From the NCBI GenBank assembly GCA_004556745.1, contig SFFY01000022.1:1-34539 (forward strand): a DNA stretch of 34,539 bases, read 5' to 3'. A program made the position numbers and the translations under genes. Below, one piece after another: positions 7,056-15,007 of this stretch (positions are counted from its first letter, which is position 1; each line of letters begins with the position of its first letter). A model generated the notes under the pieces. It saw nothing but the letters and a program-made list of their open reading frames with translations. It was not told the DNA's origin and did no database searches. The stretch comes from Bacteroidales bacterium (GTDB taxonomy: Bacteria; Bacteroidota; Bacteroidia; Bacteroidales; Bacteroidaceae).

Positions 7056-9251
7056 ATGAAAAAGACTATCATATCGCTGCTGCTCGGCATTACCGCCGGC
7101 ACGGCATTGGCACAAAAACTCTCGCCTGCAACCGAAGTGTACCTGATGCAAAAGGAGCAGGCGCGGCAAAGAATCACAGCCGCCAACCCGCAGGCGCAGA
7201 CGGCGACAGACGACACGGTGAAAGCCTTCCTGCGCATTTCAAGCGATGAGGCCATCGGCCGCCTCGAAGCACTGGGCATTCGCCCCGTGCGCCTCACCGA
7301 CGACGTGCTCACCGCCGCCATTCCCCTCGGCATGGTGCGCCAAGTGGCTGAAATCAGTGAAATCACACGCATAGAAAAGGGCGACGACGTGCGCCCGCTC
7401 ATGAACGAGGCGCGCCGCAAGACGGGCGTTTCGCAGGTCCACAAGACCACCGACCCCGTGCTGCCGCAACAGTATCTTGGCAAAGATGTGGTGGTGGGCA
7501 TCGTGGACAATGGCTTTGAGTACGGCCACGCCGCTTTCTACGGCATCGGAGGCTCGCCCTACCGCGTGAAGCGCGTTTGGGACCAGTCGTTCAACTCCGG
7601 GCGCGGTCCCGCCGCCTTCGGCTACGGCACGGAGTTCGTGACGCAGGAGGAAATCCTGAGCGCACGCTACGACATGTCCTCTTCCTACCACGGCATGCAC
7701 GTGGCAGGTATTGCCGCCGGCGGCGACAACGGTGCGGTGTACTACGGCGTTGCGCCGGGCAGCGACATCGTGCTCGTATCGTATGCTAGCTCCGCCACCG
7801 ACGTGGCCAATGGCGTGCGCTACATCATGGACTATGCCAAATCGGTGGGCAAGCCCTGTGTCATCAACATGAGCGTGGGCATACACAACGGGCCGCACGA
7901 CGGCACGTCGATTACCGACAAGGTGTTTGAATCGCTCTCCGGCGCGGGCAACATCATCGTCGGCGCGGTGGGCAACGAGGGCGAGACCGCCCTCCACGCC
8001 TCGAAGCAATTTGCCGAGAACGACACGGTTCTCAAAACCTTCATCACACTCAACTCTTCCAAGGCCGCCCTCGTAGATGCGTGGGGCGACGTAGGAGCCG
8101 ACTTCCGCGTGGTAGGGCTTGTGGTGGACGAACTGAAAGGCAAAATCCTTGCCCACACCGATACGGTAAGCACTAAGGAACTCACGACCAAGAACTTCAA
8201 GTTCACCATGGCGGAGTGCGGCATGGACGCCACCGTCACCATATCCTGCCAGCGCGGTGAATACAACAACCGCCCGAACGCCTACATCGGCTTCACCGTA
8301 ACCGGCCTTGGCACCAACCGACGCATGGGTTTGGCCATTATCGGCAAGAGCGGCGAGAAGGTAGATCTTTGGAACGCCTCCTACACCGAGTTCAGCGCAG
8401 CTGGTAAGGCAGGCTGGACGGAGGGCGACACGCATTCCACCTGCTCCGAACTAGGCGGCACGGGACGCGGCATCATCTCCGTAGGCTGCTGGCAGACGAA
8501 AAATGAATACACCACGCTCGGCGGCGTGCCCATGGAACTGAACCTCGGCACGGAGAACGGTTCGGTAAGTTCGTTCAGCAGCCAAGGCCCCACGCTCGAC
8601 GGACGCATGAAACCCGAAATCGTGGCACCGGGCATGTGCATCGTTTCGGCCATTTCCTCTTACTATGACTATTTCGAGGCCTCAGAGTGTGCCGGACGCT
8701 CCAAAAAAGGCGACAACTATTATTATTATGCCGCCAACGGCGGTACTTCGATGGCCGCGCCGTTCATCACGGGCACCATCGCCCTCTGGCTCGAAGCCAA
8801 TCCGCAACTCTCGCCCGAGGACATCCGTGGCATCTTCTCCCGCACGGCTCAAAACGATGAGTTTACGGCGGCCGCCAAGCCCGGCGGAGCAGGCTACGGC
8901 AAAATTGACGCCTATGCCGGTCTCGTAGACATTCTCGGCCTCACGGGCATCAACAGCCCCGTGCTCACCGACCGCACCGCCGACGGTTCTACCGCCCGTT
9001 ACGCTGAAATCACAGCCGACCGCCGTAGCCGTACCGTCAGCCTGCGCTTCAACGCCACGCCTTGCGATGCACCGCTTTGCGTGAAGGCCTACACGGCCGA
9101 CGGCCGCGAAATCCTGCGCCAGCCGCTCGGCATCTGCGCCACGGGCAGCCGCCGCACGCTCAACCTGCCCGCTTCCTCCGGCATCTATATCATTCAGATA
9201 GAAACCGAAACGGGAAGCAACGGCATGCAGCAAGCGAAGATCGCAATGTAA
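7056..9251 (+). CDS. Secreted S8 (subtilisin-like) serine protease with T9SS-type tail
   Basis: A 731-aa protease. Residues 1-19 are a signal peptide; about 20-125 form an N-terminal region that may be a propeptide. The peptidase S8 domain has Asp151 (VDNGFEYGH), His212 (YHGMHVAGIAAG), oxyanion Asn307 (GAVGNEG) and catalytic Ser565 (NGGTSMAAP), so the triad is complete. The Asp motif reads DNG instead of the usual D-(S/T)-G, and the His motif HGMH instead of HGTH; both are tolerated variants. An insert of about 190 residues separates Asn307 from the ASFSSQGP-like FSSQGP segment (507-512) that precedes the Ser. The last ~80 residues form a sorting-type domain containing SSGIYIIQIETE. It is fourth in the operon of secreted proteins and may process them or degrade external protein; the substrate is unknown. 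The stop codon is followed at once by a REP-like palindrome. Confidence 0.9.
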   Translation: MKKTIISLLLGITAGTALAQKLSPATEVYLMQKEQARQRITAANPQAQTATDDTVKAFLRISSDEAIGRLEALGIRPVRLTDDVLTAAIPLGMVRQVAEISEITRIEKGDDVRPLMNEARRKTGVSQVHKTTDPVLPQQYLGKDVVVGIVDNGFEYGHAAFYGIGGSPYRVKRVWDQSFNSGRGPAAFGYGTEFVTQEEILSARYDMSSSYHGMHVAGIAAGGDNGAVYYGVAPGSDIVLVSYASSATDVANGVRYIMDYAKSVGKPCVINMSVGIHNGPHDGTSITDKVFESLSGAGNIIVGAVGNEGETALHASKQFAENDTVLKTFITLNSSKAALVDAWGDVGADFRVVGLVVDELKGKILAHTDTVSTKELTTKNFKFTMAECGMDATVTISCQRGEYNNRPNAYIGFTVTGLGTNRRMGLAIIGKSGEKVDLWNASYTEFSAAGKAGWTEGDTHSTCSELGGTGRGIISVGCWQTKNEYTTLGGVPMELNLGTENGSVSSFSSQGPTLDGRMKPEIVAPGMCIVSAISSYYDYFEASECAGRSKKGDNYYYYAANGGTSMAAPFITGTIALWLEANPQLSPEDIRGIFSRTAQNDEFTAAAKPGGAGYGKIDAYAGLVDILGLTGINSPVLTDRTADGSTARYAEITADRRSRTVSLRFNATPCDAPLCVKAYTADGREILRQPLGICATGSRRTLNLPASSGIYIIQIETETGSNGMQQAKIAM

Positions 9252-9277
9252 GTAGGGGCGTATGGCATACGCCCGCC
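9252..9277. repeat. REP-like palindrome (TATGGCATA centre)
   Basis: Begins directly after the protease stop codon with GTAGGGGCG, then TATGGCATAC and GCCCGCC. An in-frame ATG inside it (9262) could be mistaken for the start of the aldo/keto reductase. Confidence 0.75.
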
Positions 9278-9294
9278 CAAATACCCTAAAATAT

Positions 9295-10296
9295 ATGCAA
9301 GATAATTTGAGTTATCGTGCAGCAGACAGCCGCTACGACGCGCCCGACGGTTTCTACCGCCGCTGTGGTCGTAGCGGCGTTTTGTTGCCAGCTGTCACCC
9401 TCGGGCTATGGAAAAACTTCGGCGGCACCGTGCCCTACGAGCACAGCCGCGAGCTGTTGCTCTATGCGTTCGACCACGGCATCTGCCACTTCGACCTCGC
9501 CAACAACTACGGGCCGCCTTATGGCTCTGCCGAAACCACCTTCGGGCGCGTCATGGAAGACGCCCTGCGCCCCTATCGCGACGAACTCTTCATCGCTACG
9601 AAAGCCGGCTACGACATGTGGCCCGGACCTTACGGCAACTGGGGCTCGCGCAAATATCTCATGGCCAGCCTCGACCAAAGCCTGCGCAGAATGCGCCTCG
9701 ACTACGTAGACCTTTTCTATACCCACCGCTACGACCCCAACACGCCGCTCGAAGAGACCTTGCAGGCTTTAGTCGACATCGTGCGCAGCGGCAAGGCACT
9801 CTACGTCGGCATTTCGCGCTGGCCGCTCGAAGCCACGCGCTTCGGGATTGAATATCTGCGCAAGCGCGACGTGCCCTGTCTGTGCTACCAGGGACGCATC
9901 AACCTGCTCGACCGCGCTCCGATTGAGGAGGGCATACTCGACGAGGTGCGCCGTTCGGGCAGCGGTTTCGTGTCGTTCTCGCCCCTCGCCCAGGGCTTGC
10001 TTGCCGGCCGCTATGCCCACGGCATTCCCGACGACTCGCGTATGCGCCGCGACTTCACTTTGCCCGAAGACCGCCTCACGCCCGACCTGCAACGCCGCCT
10101 TTCCGCCTTTGCCGCCATTGCCGCACGGCGCGGCGACACGCCCGCCACGCTCGCCCTGCGCTGGGTGCTGGCACAAGAGGGCGTCACCTCCGTTATCGTG
10201 GGTGCAAGCAGCATCGCTCAACTCGCCGACAACCTCCGCTGCACCTCCGGCACGCCGCTCACAAAAGAAGAGATGAGCGAGCTGGAAAGCATATAA
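9295..10296 (+). CDS. gpr: YghZ/Gpr-type aldo/keto reductase
   Basis: A 333-aa cytoplasmic NADPH-dependent oxidoreductase of the aldo/keto reductase superfamily, close in motif content to E. coli YghZ (L-glyceraldehyde 3-phosphate reductase). The catalytic tetrad is Asp67, Tyr72 (DLANNYGPPYGSAE), Lys103 (ATKAGYDMWPGPYG) and His144 (FYTHRYD). The C-terminal VIVGASSIAQLADN segment matches the cofactor-binding end of the family. The ATG at 9295 is preferred over 9262, which lies inside a REP-like palindrome and would add 11 residues with no family support. It has no signal peptide, unlike the secreted proteins upstream, so it is likely a passenger on their transcript. Physiological substrate is inferred only from family; methylglyoxal or other aldehydes are possible. 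Confidence 0.85.
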   Translation: MQDNLSYRAADSRYDAPDGFYRRCGRSGVLLPAVTLGLWKNFGGTVPYEHSRELLLYAFDHGICHFDLANNYGPPYGSAETTFGRVMEDALRPYRDELFIATKAGYDMWPGPYGNWGSRKYLMASLDQSLRRMRLDYVDLFYTHRYDPNTPLEETLQALVDIVRSGKALYVGISRWPLEATRFGIEYLRKRDVPCLCYQGRINLLDRAPIEEGILDEVRRSGSGFVSFSPLAQGLLAGRYAHGIPDDSRMRRDFTLPEDRLTPDLQRRLSAFAAIAARRGDTPATLALRWVLAQEGVTSVIVGASSIAQLADNLRCTSGTPLTKEEMSELESI

Positions 10297-10300
10297 GTTA

Positions 10301-10415
10301 CGGTTCTCTATATGCATTTTTTTACCCCGAAAAACCTTTCAACCCTTCAGCATGGTATTTATCTGACTGTATATTAGAAAGATACGGCTGAATGATTTGC
10401 GCCCCAAACCCTTCA
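10301..10415. repeat. Left inverted arm of a ~650-bp element
   Basis: The reverse complement matches 10836-10950. The outer 49 bp agree at 46 positions (10301-10349 with 10902-10950), and further inner blocks match (GCTGAATGATTTG with 10852-10864; AAACCCTTCA with 10836-10845). Both arms have the same 115-bp length with no net gap. The arm begins 5 bp after the aldo/keto reductase stop. Confidence 0.75.
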
Positions 10416-10459
10416 GCAACTCATCACTAAAAAATGCAATTCCTTTCCCCCTCCGCTTG

Positions 10460-10491
10460 TCCGCCTCCAACTTTCGAGGCGGATTTTTTTT
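10460..10491 (+). terminator. Rho-independent terminator of the 3.3-10.3 kb operon
   Basis: Stem TCCGCCTC / GAGGCGGA (10460-10467 and 10476-10483) with loop CAACTTTC, followed by eight T. It lies inside the inverted-repeat element, about 165 bp past the last gene. Confidence 0.8.
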
Positions 10492-10555
10492 ACCAAGCCC
10501 GAGCAGTTTTTCCCTAATCCCAAGCTAATTTTCACTATCTGCGCAGAAAAAGTTT

Positions 10556-10635
10556 GTTACAAAGTTTGTAACATGTATTACAAACTTTGTAACATGTGTT
10601 AGAAACTTTGTAACAAGCGTTACAAACTTTGTAAC
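10556..10635. repeat. Four 17-bp palindromes at an exact 21-bp period
   Basis: Units at 10556-10572, 10577-10593, 10598-10614 and 10619-10635 match the palindrome GTTACAAACTTTGTAAC with 0-2 changes. Spacers of 4 bp are ATGT, ATGT and AAGC. A 21-bp period is two helical turns, so all units face the same side of the DNA. The array is in a gene-free region. It could be a cluster of sites for a dimeric DNA-binding protein, or a set of hairpins. Confidence 0.85.
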
Positions 10636-10636
10636 A

Positions 10637-10720
10637 AAAACTTTCTTATAGGAAAGGAAAAATTATCTTGCTGATAGAAAAAATTATCTGCCTGAAAGGA
10701 AAAATTATCTCGGGGATAAT
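10637..10720. repeat. Hairpin-rich intergenic repeat, copy 2
   Basis: The second copy of the element at 1-85. It has hairpin CTTTC-TTATAG-GAAAG (about 10641-10656), repeated GGAAAAATTATC-like units, and a last hairpin ATTATC-TCGGG-GATAAT. It directly follows the palindrome array. Confidence 0.55.
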
Positions 10721-10835
10721 GGCAGCGGACACGTGTGATGGTCGCCTATACAAGGAAATGGTCAACTGTAGTCAGGAAATAGTATAAAAATGGTCAACCT
10801 AATTCAGGACAAAACAGCCCGGCCGTGAAGGGTTG

Positions 10836-10950
10836 TGAAGGGTTTGCTTCTCAAACCATTCAGCGACAAAACACTAACAGTCAATCAAATAAGGATAGGA
10901 ATGAAGGGTTGAAGGGTTTTTCGGGGTAAAAAAATGCGTATAGAGAAACG
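10836..10950. repeat. Right inverted arm of the ~650-bp element
   Basis: Counterpart of 10301-10415. Together the arms bound 10301-10950. No transposase or coding sequence lies between them, and no clear target-site duplication is visible at the edges. Confidence 0.75.
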
Positions 10951-10954
10951 ATTT

Positions 10955-10993
10955 GCGCCGCATGGCTGTCCCTTTGGAACTGCCATGCGGCGC
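10955..10993. repeat. 12-bp inverted repeat GCGCCGCATGGC
   Basis: Perfect arms at 10955-10966 and 10982-10993 around a 15-nt loop. The same word (GCGCCGCATGG) flanks the REP-like palindrome at 29892-29918 as direct repeats, so it seems to belong to the same repeat family. Confidence 0.7.
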
Positions 10994-10994
10994 A

Positions 10995-11019
10995 GCGGGC
11001 GTATGCAATACGCCCCTAC
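10995..11019. repeat. REP-like palindrome, first of a tandem pair
   Basis: GCGGGCGTAT-GCA-ATACGCCCCTAC; it is adjacent to the second copy at 11021-11045, with 1 bp between. Confidence 0.75.
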
Positions 11020-11020
11020 T

Positions 11021-11045
11021 GGCGGGCTTATGTATACGCCCCTAC
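11021..11045. repeat. REP-like palindrome, second of a tandem pair
   Basis: A slightly degenerate copy (GGCGGGCTTATG then TATACGCCCCTAC). It lies 12 bp beyond the flotillin stop codon and may act as the 3' end hairpin of that transcript. Confidence 0.7.
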
Positions 11046-11057
11046 TGTATTTCAAAA

Positions 11058-12572
11058 TTATTTCTTCACCACGCCGTCCAAGCCATCAATGCTGATGTTC
11101 TTGTTTACGCGGGCTTCAATTGAGTTGGCTTTCGCGATGTCGGCCATGTCTACGCCAGTCACGTCTTTCATCACGTCGAACGTCTGCTTGATGACCGCCG
11201 GCACGTTCTGCGCCACGCCCGAAGGTTCGGTGCCCGAGGTGCCGTAAACCGTCATGTTGCCGATCTTCGACATCGGCTCGGCAATATTCTTGGCCACTTC
11301 CGGCAGCACTTTCTCGTTCATGCGCGTCAGCATGTCGATGATGGCCACCTGTCCGTACTTGTCGTAGGCTTCGGCTTTCTTCTCCATAGCTTCTGCCTCG
11401 GCAAGACCTTTGGCACGGATACCCTCTGCCTCGGCGTTGAGGTTGGCCTCAATGGCGGCAGCCTGTGCACGACCTTTCGCCTCGATGGCTGCGGCTTCCT
11501 GCATGGCTGCATATTTCTCGGCATCGGCTTTCGCCTTCGTGGCGCGCGCTTCCTGCTCGGCGAGGTAAGCCTTTGCCTCTGCCTCACGCTTCTGCTGTTC
11601 CAAAAGGGCCTGCGCATCTATTTCCACGCGGTATTTCTCGGCATCGGCCTTTGCGTTCACCTGCGCTTTCAGTTCGTTCTCCGTAATCTTGATGCGCTCC
11701 TGCGAAAGGATTTGCTCACGCATCGTCTGCTCGATTTGCGCATCTACGGTTTTCGTGTTAATAGTCTTCTGCTGCTCTTGGCGCTGAATTTCGTAGGCAG
11801 CATCGGCATCGGCCTTCTTCGTGTCGGACAGCATTTTGAGTTCCGACTGCTTGATGCTCAATTCGTTGTTGCGCTCCGAGATTTCCGTTTCCGTCTTCAC
11901 ACGGATATCGTTGGCCTCTTTCTTCGCATTCTGCTCGGCGATAGAGATTTCCTTCTCGGCGTTCGCCTTCGTGATGGCCGCGTTTTTCTTGATGGCATAC
12001 GTGTTGTCGGCACCGAGGTCGCGGATAAGGTTGTTGTCGTCCGTAACGTTTTGAATGTTGCAGCTGATGATTTCCAGCCCGAGCTTTTCCATGTCGGGCG
12101 ATGCTTTTGACTGGATTTGGTCGGAGAAGGCATCGCGGTTCGTGTTGATTTCTTCGAGCGTGAGTGCGCCGATTACTTCGCGCATGTTACCTTCGAGCGA
12201 GTCCTGCACCTGTGCGGCGATGCCCGTAGTGTCCATGTTGAGGAAGTTTTTTGCGGCGAGGCGCGTGCCTTCGTCGGAGGGCTGCACGCGCACCTTGCAC
12301 ACGGCATCTACGTTCACGTTGATAAAGTCGTGCGTCGGCACGGACTTATTCGTCTTCACGTCCACCGTGACCTGTCCGAGATACACGCGGTCGAGGCGCT
12401 CGAACACGGGAATCTTGAAACCGCCGGTGCCGATCATCACGCGCGGCACGCGCTTGATACCTGAAAGGATATAGGCATAGCTGGGCGGTGCTTTCACATA
12501 CATCGTGCCCATCACCACCAGCAGCACCACTACGGCGGCGGCAATCAAAAGAATTAAAACAGGTGTTTCCAT
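11058..12572 (-). CDS. floT: Flotillin family (SPFH domain) membrane-scaffold protein
   Basis: A 504-aa protein of the FloT/YuaG type, at the usual length. Residues 2-22 form an N-terminal membrane segment or hairpin. The SPFH (band 7) domain spans about 25-200, with the family's LEGNMREVIGALTLEEINTNRD motif region (roughly 127-147). A long Ala/Glu/Lys-rich coiled coil follows (about 200-400) with repeated KADAEKY and AxAEA patterns, then a C-terminal KYGQVAIIDMLTRM segment typical of flotillins. These proteins oligomerise at the inner membrane face and organise membrane microdomains. The NfeD partner often encoded beside flotillins is not present next to this gene. No promoter was seen in the 159 bp to typA, so read-through from typA is possible. 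The symbol reflects family resemblance to B. subtilis FloT. Confidence 0.9.
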   Translation of the reverse strand: METPVLILLIAAAVVVLLVVMGTMYVKAPPSYAYILSGIKRVPRVMIGTGGFKIPVFERLDRVYLGQVTVDVKTNKSVPTHDFINVNVDAVCKVRVQPSDEGTRLAAKNFLNMDTTGIAAQVQDSLEGNMREVIGALTLEEINTNRDAFSDQIQSKASPDMEKLGLEIISCNIQNVTDDNNLIRDLGADNTYAIKKNAAITKANAEKEISIAEQNAKKEANDIRVKTETEISERNNELSIKQSELKMLSDTKKADADAAYEIQRQEQQKTINTKTVDAQIEQTMREQILSQERIKITENELKAQVNAKADAEKYRVEIDAQALLEQQKREAEAKAYLAEQEARATKAKADAEKYAAMQEAAAIEAKGRAQAAAIEANLNAEAEGIRAKGLAEAEAMEKKAEAYDKYGQVAIIDMLTRMNEKVLPEVAKNIAEPMSKIGNMTVYGTSGTEPSGVAQNVPAVIKQTFDVMKDVTGVDMADIAKANSIEARVNKNISIDGLDGVVKK

Positions 12573-12624
12573 AGCATTGAAATTTTTAGTAAAAGAATTG
12601 AAGGACTTGGGTCAAAAAAGAGGA

Positions 12625-12722
12625 CAAAAAGTCAAAGAGTTGAAGAGGTCAGAAGATACTGATAATTCGTTTTACAGCCTCAACCTTTCGTCTATTTGAC
12701 TTACACACTCTTTGACTTTTTG
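12625..12722. repeat. 16-bp perfect inverted repeat between typA and the flotillin gene
   Basis: Arms CAAAAAGTCAAAGAGT (12625-12640) and ACTCTTTGACTTTTTG (12707-12722) enclose 66 nt. Read leftward the second arm is followed by TCCTCTTTTTTGACC, so it may serve as a large terminator for typA or as an RNA processing structure. Confidence 0.6.
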
Positions 12723-12731
12723 TTATAAATC

Positions 12732-14531
12732 CTACTCCCTACCGGCACGCTTGCGTGCGGTGTGGTCGAGAATGGTTTTGCGCATACGCATCGACTTGGG
12801 CGTTACCTCTACATACTCGTCTTCCTTGATGTATTCGAGGGCTTCTTCGAGCGAGAAGATAATGGGCGGCACGATACGCGCCTTCTCGTCTGCGCCCGAA
12901 GCGCGCATGTTGGTGAGCTGCTTGGCCTTCGTGACATTGATAACGAGGTCTTTCTCATGCACATGCTCTCCCACAACCTGCCCGGCGTACACCTCGTCCT
13001 GCGGCGAGATGAAGAAGCGGCCGCGGTCTTGCAGGTGGTCAATGGCATAGGCGTAGGCCGTGCCGCCTTCGAGCGCAATGAGCGAACCGTTGGAGCGGCG
13101 CTGGATGTCGCCCTTGTAAGGCTGGTATTCTTTGTAGCGGTGCGCCATGATGGCCTCGCCCTGACTGGCGGTGAGCACGTTGGTACGCAGGCCAATGATG
13201 CCGCGCGAGGGTATGTTGAACTCAATGTCCACGCGGTCGCCGAGGGTAATCATAGAGGTCATCTCGCCCTTGCGGCGCGTCACCATATCAATCATCTTTG
13301 AGGCAAACTCTTCGGGCACGTTGATGGTGAGCTCTTCAATCGGTTCGCACCGCTCGCCGTCGATCTCCTTATAGATTACCTGCGGCTGCCCCACCTGCAA
13401 CTCGTAGCCTTCGCGGCGCATCGTCTCGATGAGGATAGAGAGGTGTAGCACGCCGCGCCCGGATACAATCCAGCGGTCTGCGCCCTCGGTCTTCTCCACA
13501 CGCAGGGCGAGGTCCTTTTCAAGTTCCTTTTCGAGGCGGTCGTTGATGTGGCGCGAGGTGCAATATTTGCCCTCCTTGCCGAAGAAGGGGGAGTCGTTGA
13601 TGGTGAAGAGCATCGACATCGTAGGCTCGTCGATGGCAATAGTGGGCAACGGTTCGGGGTTTTCAAAATCGCAAATCGTGTCGCCGATTTCGAAATTCTC
13701 CAATCCCACAACGGCGCAAATATCGCCCGACTCTACGCCGTCGGTCTTCTGCCGCGCCATACCCTCGAAGGTATGCACCTCCTTGATTTTCGTTTTCTCA
13801 AACGTGCCGTCGCGGTGGGCGATGGTGCAGTTCATGCCTTCGGCGATGCGTCCGCGATGCACGCGCCCCACGGCGATGCGTCCCGTGTAGTTGGAATAGT
13901 CCAGCGAGGTGATAAGCATCTGCGGCGTACCTTCGAGTTGCGTGGGGGCGGGAATGGCCTCGACTATTTTGTCAAGAAGATAGTCAATGTTTTCAGTAGG
14001 CTTATTAAAATCCTCACTCATCCAGCCGTTCTTGGCAGAGCCATACACCACAGGGAAATCGAGCTGCTCCTCCGTAGCATCGAGGTCGCACATGAGGTCG
14101 AACACCATTTCGTAAACCTCCTCGGGGCGGCAGTTGGGCTTGTCCACTTTGTTCACCACAACGATGGGCTTCAACCCGATTTGCAGGGCCTTTTGCAACA
14201 CGAAGCGCGTTTGCGGCATCGGGCCTTCGAAGGCATCGACGAGCAGCAGGCAGCCGTCTGCCATGTTGAGCACGCGCTCCACCTCACCGCCGAAGTCGGA
14301 GTGCCCCGGAGTGTCTATGATATTGATTTTAGTGCCTTTATAGTCGATTGAAACGTTTTTGGAGAGAATCGTGATGCCTCGTTCGCGCTCGAGGTCGTTG
14401 TTATCCAAAATAAGTTCTCCCGCGTTTTGATTTTTCCTAAAAAGATTGCCCGCGAGCAGCATCTTGTCTACCAACGTAGTCTTGCCGTGGTCCACGTGGG
14501 CGATGATAGCAATGTTGCGAATGTCTTGCAT
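12732..14531 (-). CDS. typA: Ribosome-associated GTPase TypA/BipA
   Basis: A 599-aa translational GTPase of the EF-G-like superfamily, full length. GTPase motifs: G1 AHVDHGKTT (11-19), G2 RGIT (51-54), G3 DTPGH (73-77) and G4 NKVD (127-130). The EF-Tu-like domain II, the EF-G-like domains and the BipA-specific C-terminal domain (SRGIIGLRTNVLTASQGEAIM, then ending in KRAGRE) follow in order. BipA acts on 50S ribosomal subunit assembly and stress-linked translation. It has its own promoter (14557-14587) and is separated by 159 bp from the flotillin gene downstream, with which it may be co-transcribed. Confidence 0.97.
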   Translation of the reverse strand: MQDIRNIAIIAHVDHGKTTLVDKMLLAGNLFRKNQNAGELILDNNDLERERGITILSKNVSIDYKGTKINIIDTPGHSDFGGEVERVLNMADGCLLLVDAFEGPMPQTRFVLQKALQIGLKPIVVVNKVDKPNCRPEEVYEMVFDLMCDLDATEEQLDFPVVYGSAKNGWMSEDFNKPTENIDYLLDKIVEAIPAPTQLEGTPQMLITSLDYSNYTGRIAVGRVHRGRIAEGMNCTIAHRDGTFEKTKIKEVHTFEGMARQKTDGVESGDICAVVGLENFEIGDTICDFENPEPLPTIAIDEPTMSMLFTINDSPFFGKEGKYCTSRHINDRLEKELEKDLALRVEKTEGADRWIVSGRGVLHLSILIETMRREGYELQVGQPQVIYKEIDGERCEPIEELTINVPEEFASKMIDMVTRRKGEMTSMITLGDRVDIEFNIPSRGIIGLRTNVLTASQGEAIMAHRYKEYQPYKGDIQRRSNGSLIALEGGTAYAYAIDHLQDRGRFFISPQDEVYAGQVVGEHVHEKDLVINVTKAKQLTNMRASGADEKARIVPPIIFSLEEALEYIKEDEYVEVTPKSMRMRKTILDHTARKRAGRE

Positions 14532-14556
14532 ATATGATAATACCTAAAAAACGATG

Positions 14557-14587
14557 CAAAGTTACTGCAACGAGCGCGAAAAGCAAA
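14557..14587 (-). promoter_or_regulatory. typA promoter
   Basis: Read leftward: TTTG (14584-14587), a 19-bp spacer and TAACTTTG (14557-14564), matching the Bacteroidota consensus. The 5' UTR would be about 20 nt. Confidence 0.75.
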
Positions 14588-14630
14588 AAGAAAAGGCAGA
14601 AAATGAACGATTTCGTTAAGTCAAAAGACC

Positions 14631-14666
14631 AATTTTCGTGAAAGCGAGAGCAATCAAGTTTACTTG
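14631..14666 (+). repeat. 36-bp dispersed repeat, copy 1
   Basis: Identical at 34 of 36 positions to the reverse complement of 17318-17353. Core word: GCAATCAAGTTTACTTG. It lies between the typA and tRNA promoters. Confidence 0.7.
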
Positions 14667-14766
14667 GGTTATGCCAGGCGCAGCCGGAAATTTCTATATT
14701 ATTATCCCGAAACAATAGAAAAACGGGCCTTGCACGTAAGAAAATCAAAAAAAATAGGGCAAATGC

Positions 14767-14797
14767 TTTGCTATTTCGTTTTATTGCCCTATCTTTG
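14767..14797 (+). promoter_or_regulatory. tRNA-Asp promoter
   Basis: TTTG (14767-14770), a 19-bp spacer and TATCTTTG (14790-14797). Transcription would begin near 14804, about 37 nt before the mature tRNA. Confidence 0.75.
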
Positions 14798-14840
14798 CAC
14801 TCGCAAAACGAAAGGATATGGTTTTGCCCTCCCCTTTATT

Positions 14841-14914
14841 GGTGCGTTAGTTCAGCTGGTTAGAATACATGCCTGTCACGCATGGGGTCACGGGTTCGAG
14901 TCCCGTACGCACCG
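14841..14914 (+). tRNA. tRNA-Asp (anticodon GTC)
   Basis: A 74-nt cloverleaf. The acceptor stem is GGTGCGT/ACGCACC with discriminator G, and the anticodon arm is CATGC-CTGTCAC-GCATG with anticodon GTC. The T arm is ACGGG-TTCGAGT-CCCGT. The CCA end is not encoded. It has its own promoter and terminator, so it is a single-gene transcription unit. Confidence 0.96.
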
Positions 14915-14936
14915 CAAACCTTTCATTTTTTATATT

Positions 14937-14974
14937 AAAAAAGTTCCGAAACCGCCTGGTTTCGGAACTTTTTT
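14937..14974. terminator. Bidirectional terminator between tRNA-Asp and buk
   Basis: A perfect 17-bp stem (14937-14953 with 14958-14974), loop GCCT, with six A on one side and six T on the other. It can end transcription of the tRNA rightward and buk leftward (buk stop at 15008). Confidence 0.92.
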
Positions 14975-15007
14975 GTTTTGTATCTATTTTGCGTGCAGCC
15001 GCTATAC

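Noticed and set aside
5558..7510. 650-aa leftward open frame
   Set aside because: It lies antisense to two secreted-protein genes; long frames like this arise from GC-rich third positions.
9262..9294. Upstream ATG as start of the aldo/keto reductase
   Set aside because: It lies inside a REP-like palindrome; the family-like sequence begins after the ATG at 9295.
10556..10635. CRISPR-like array of 17-bp repeats
   Set aside because: Spacers are only 4 bp, so there is no room for protospacers.
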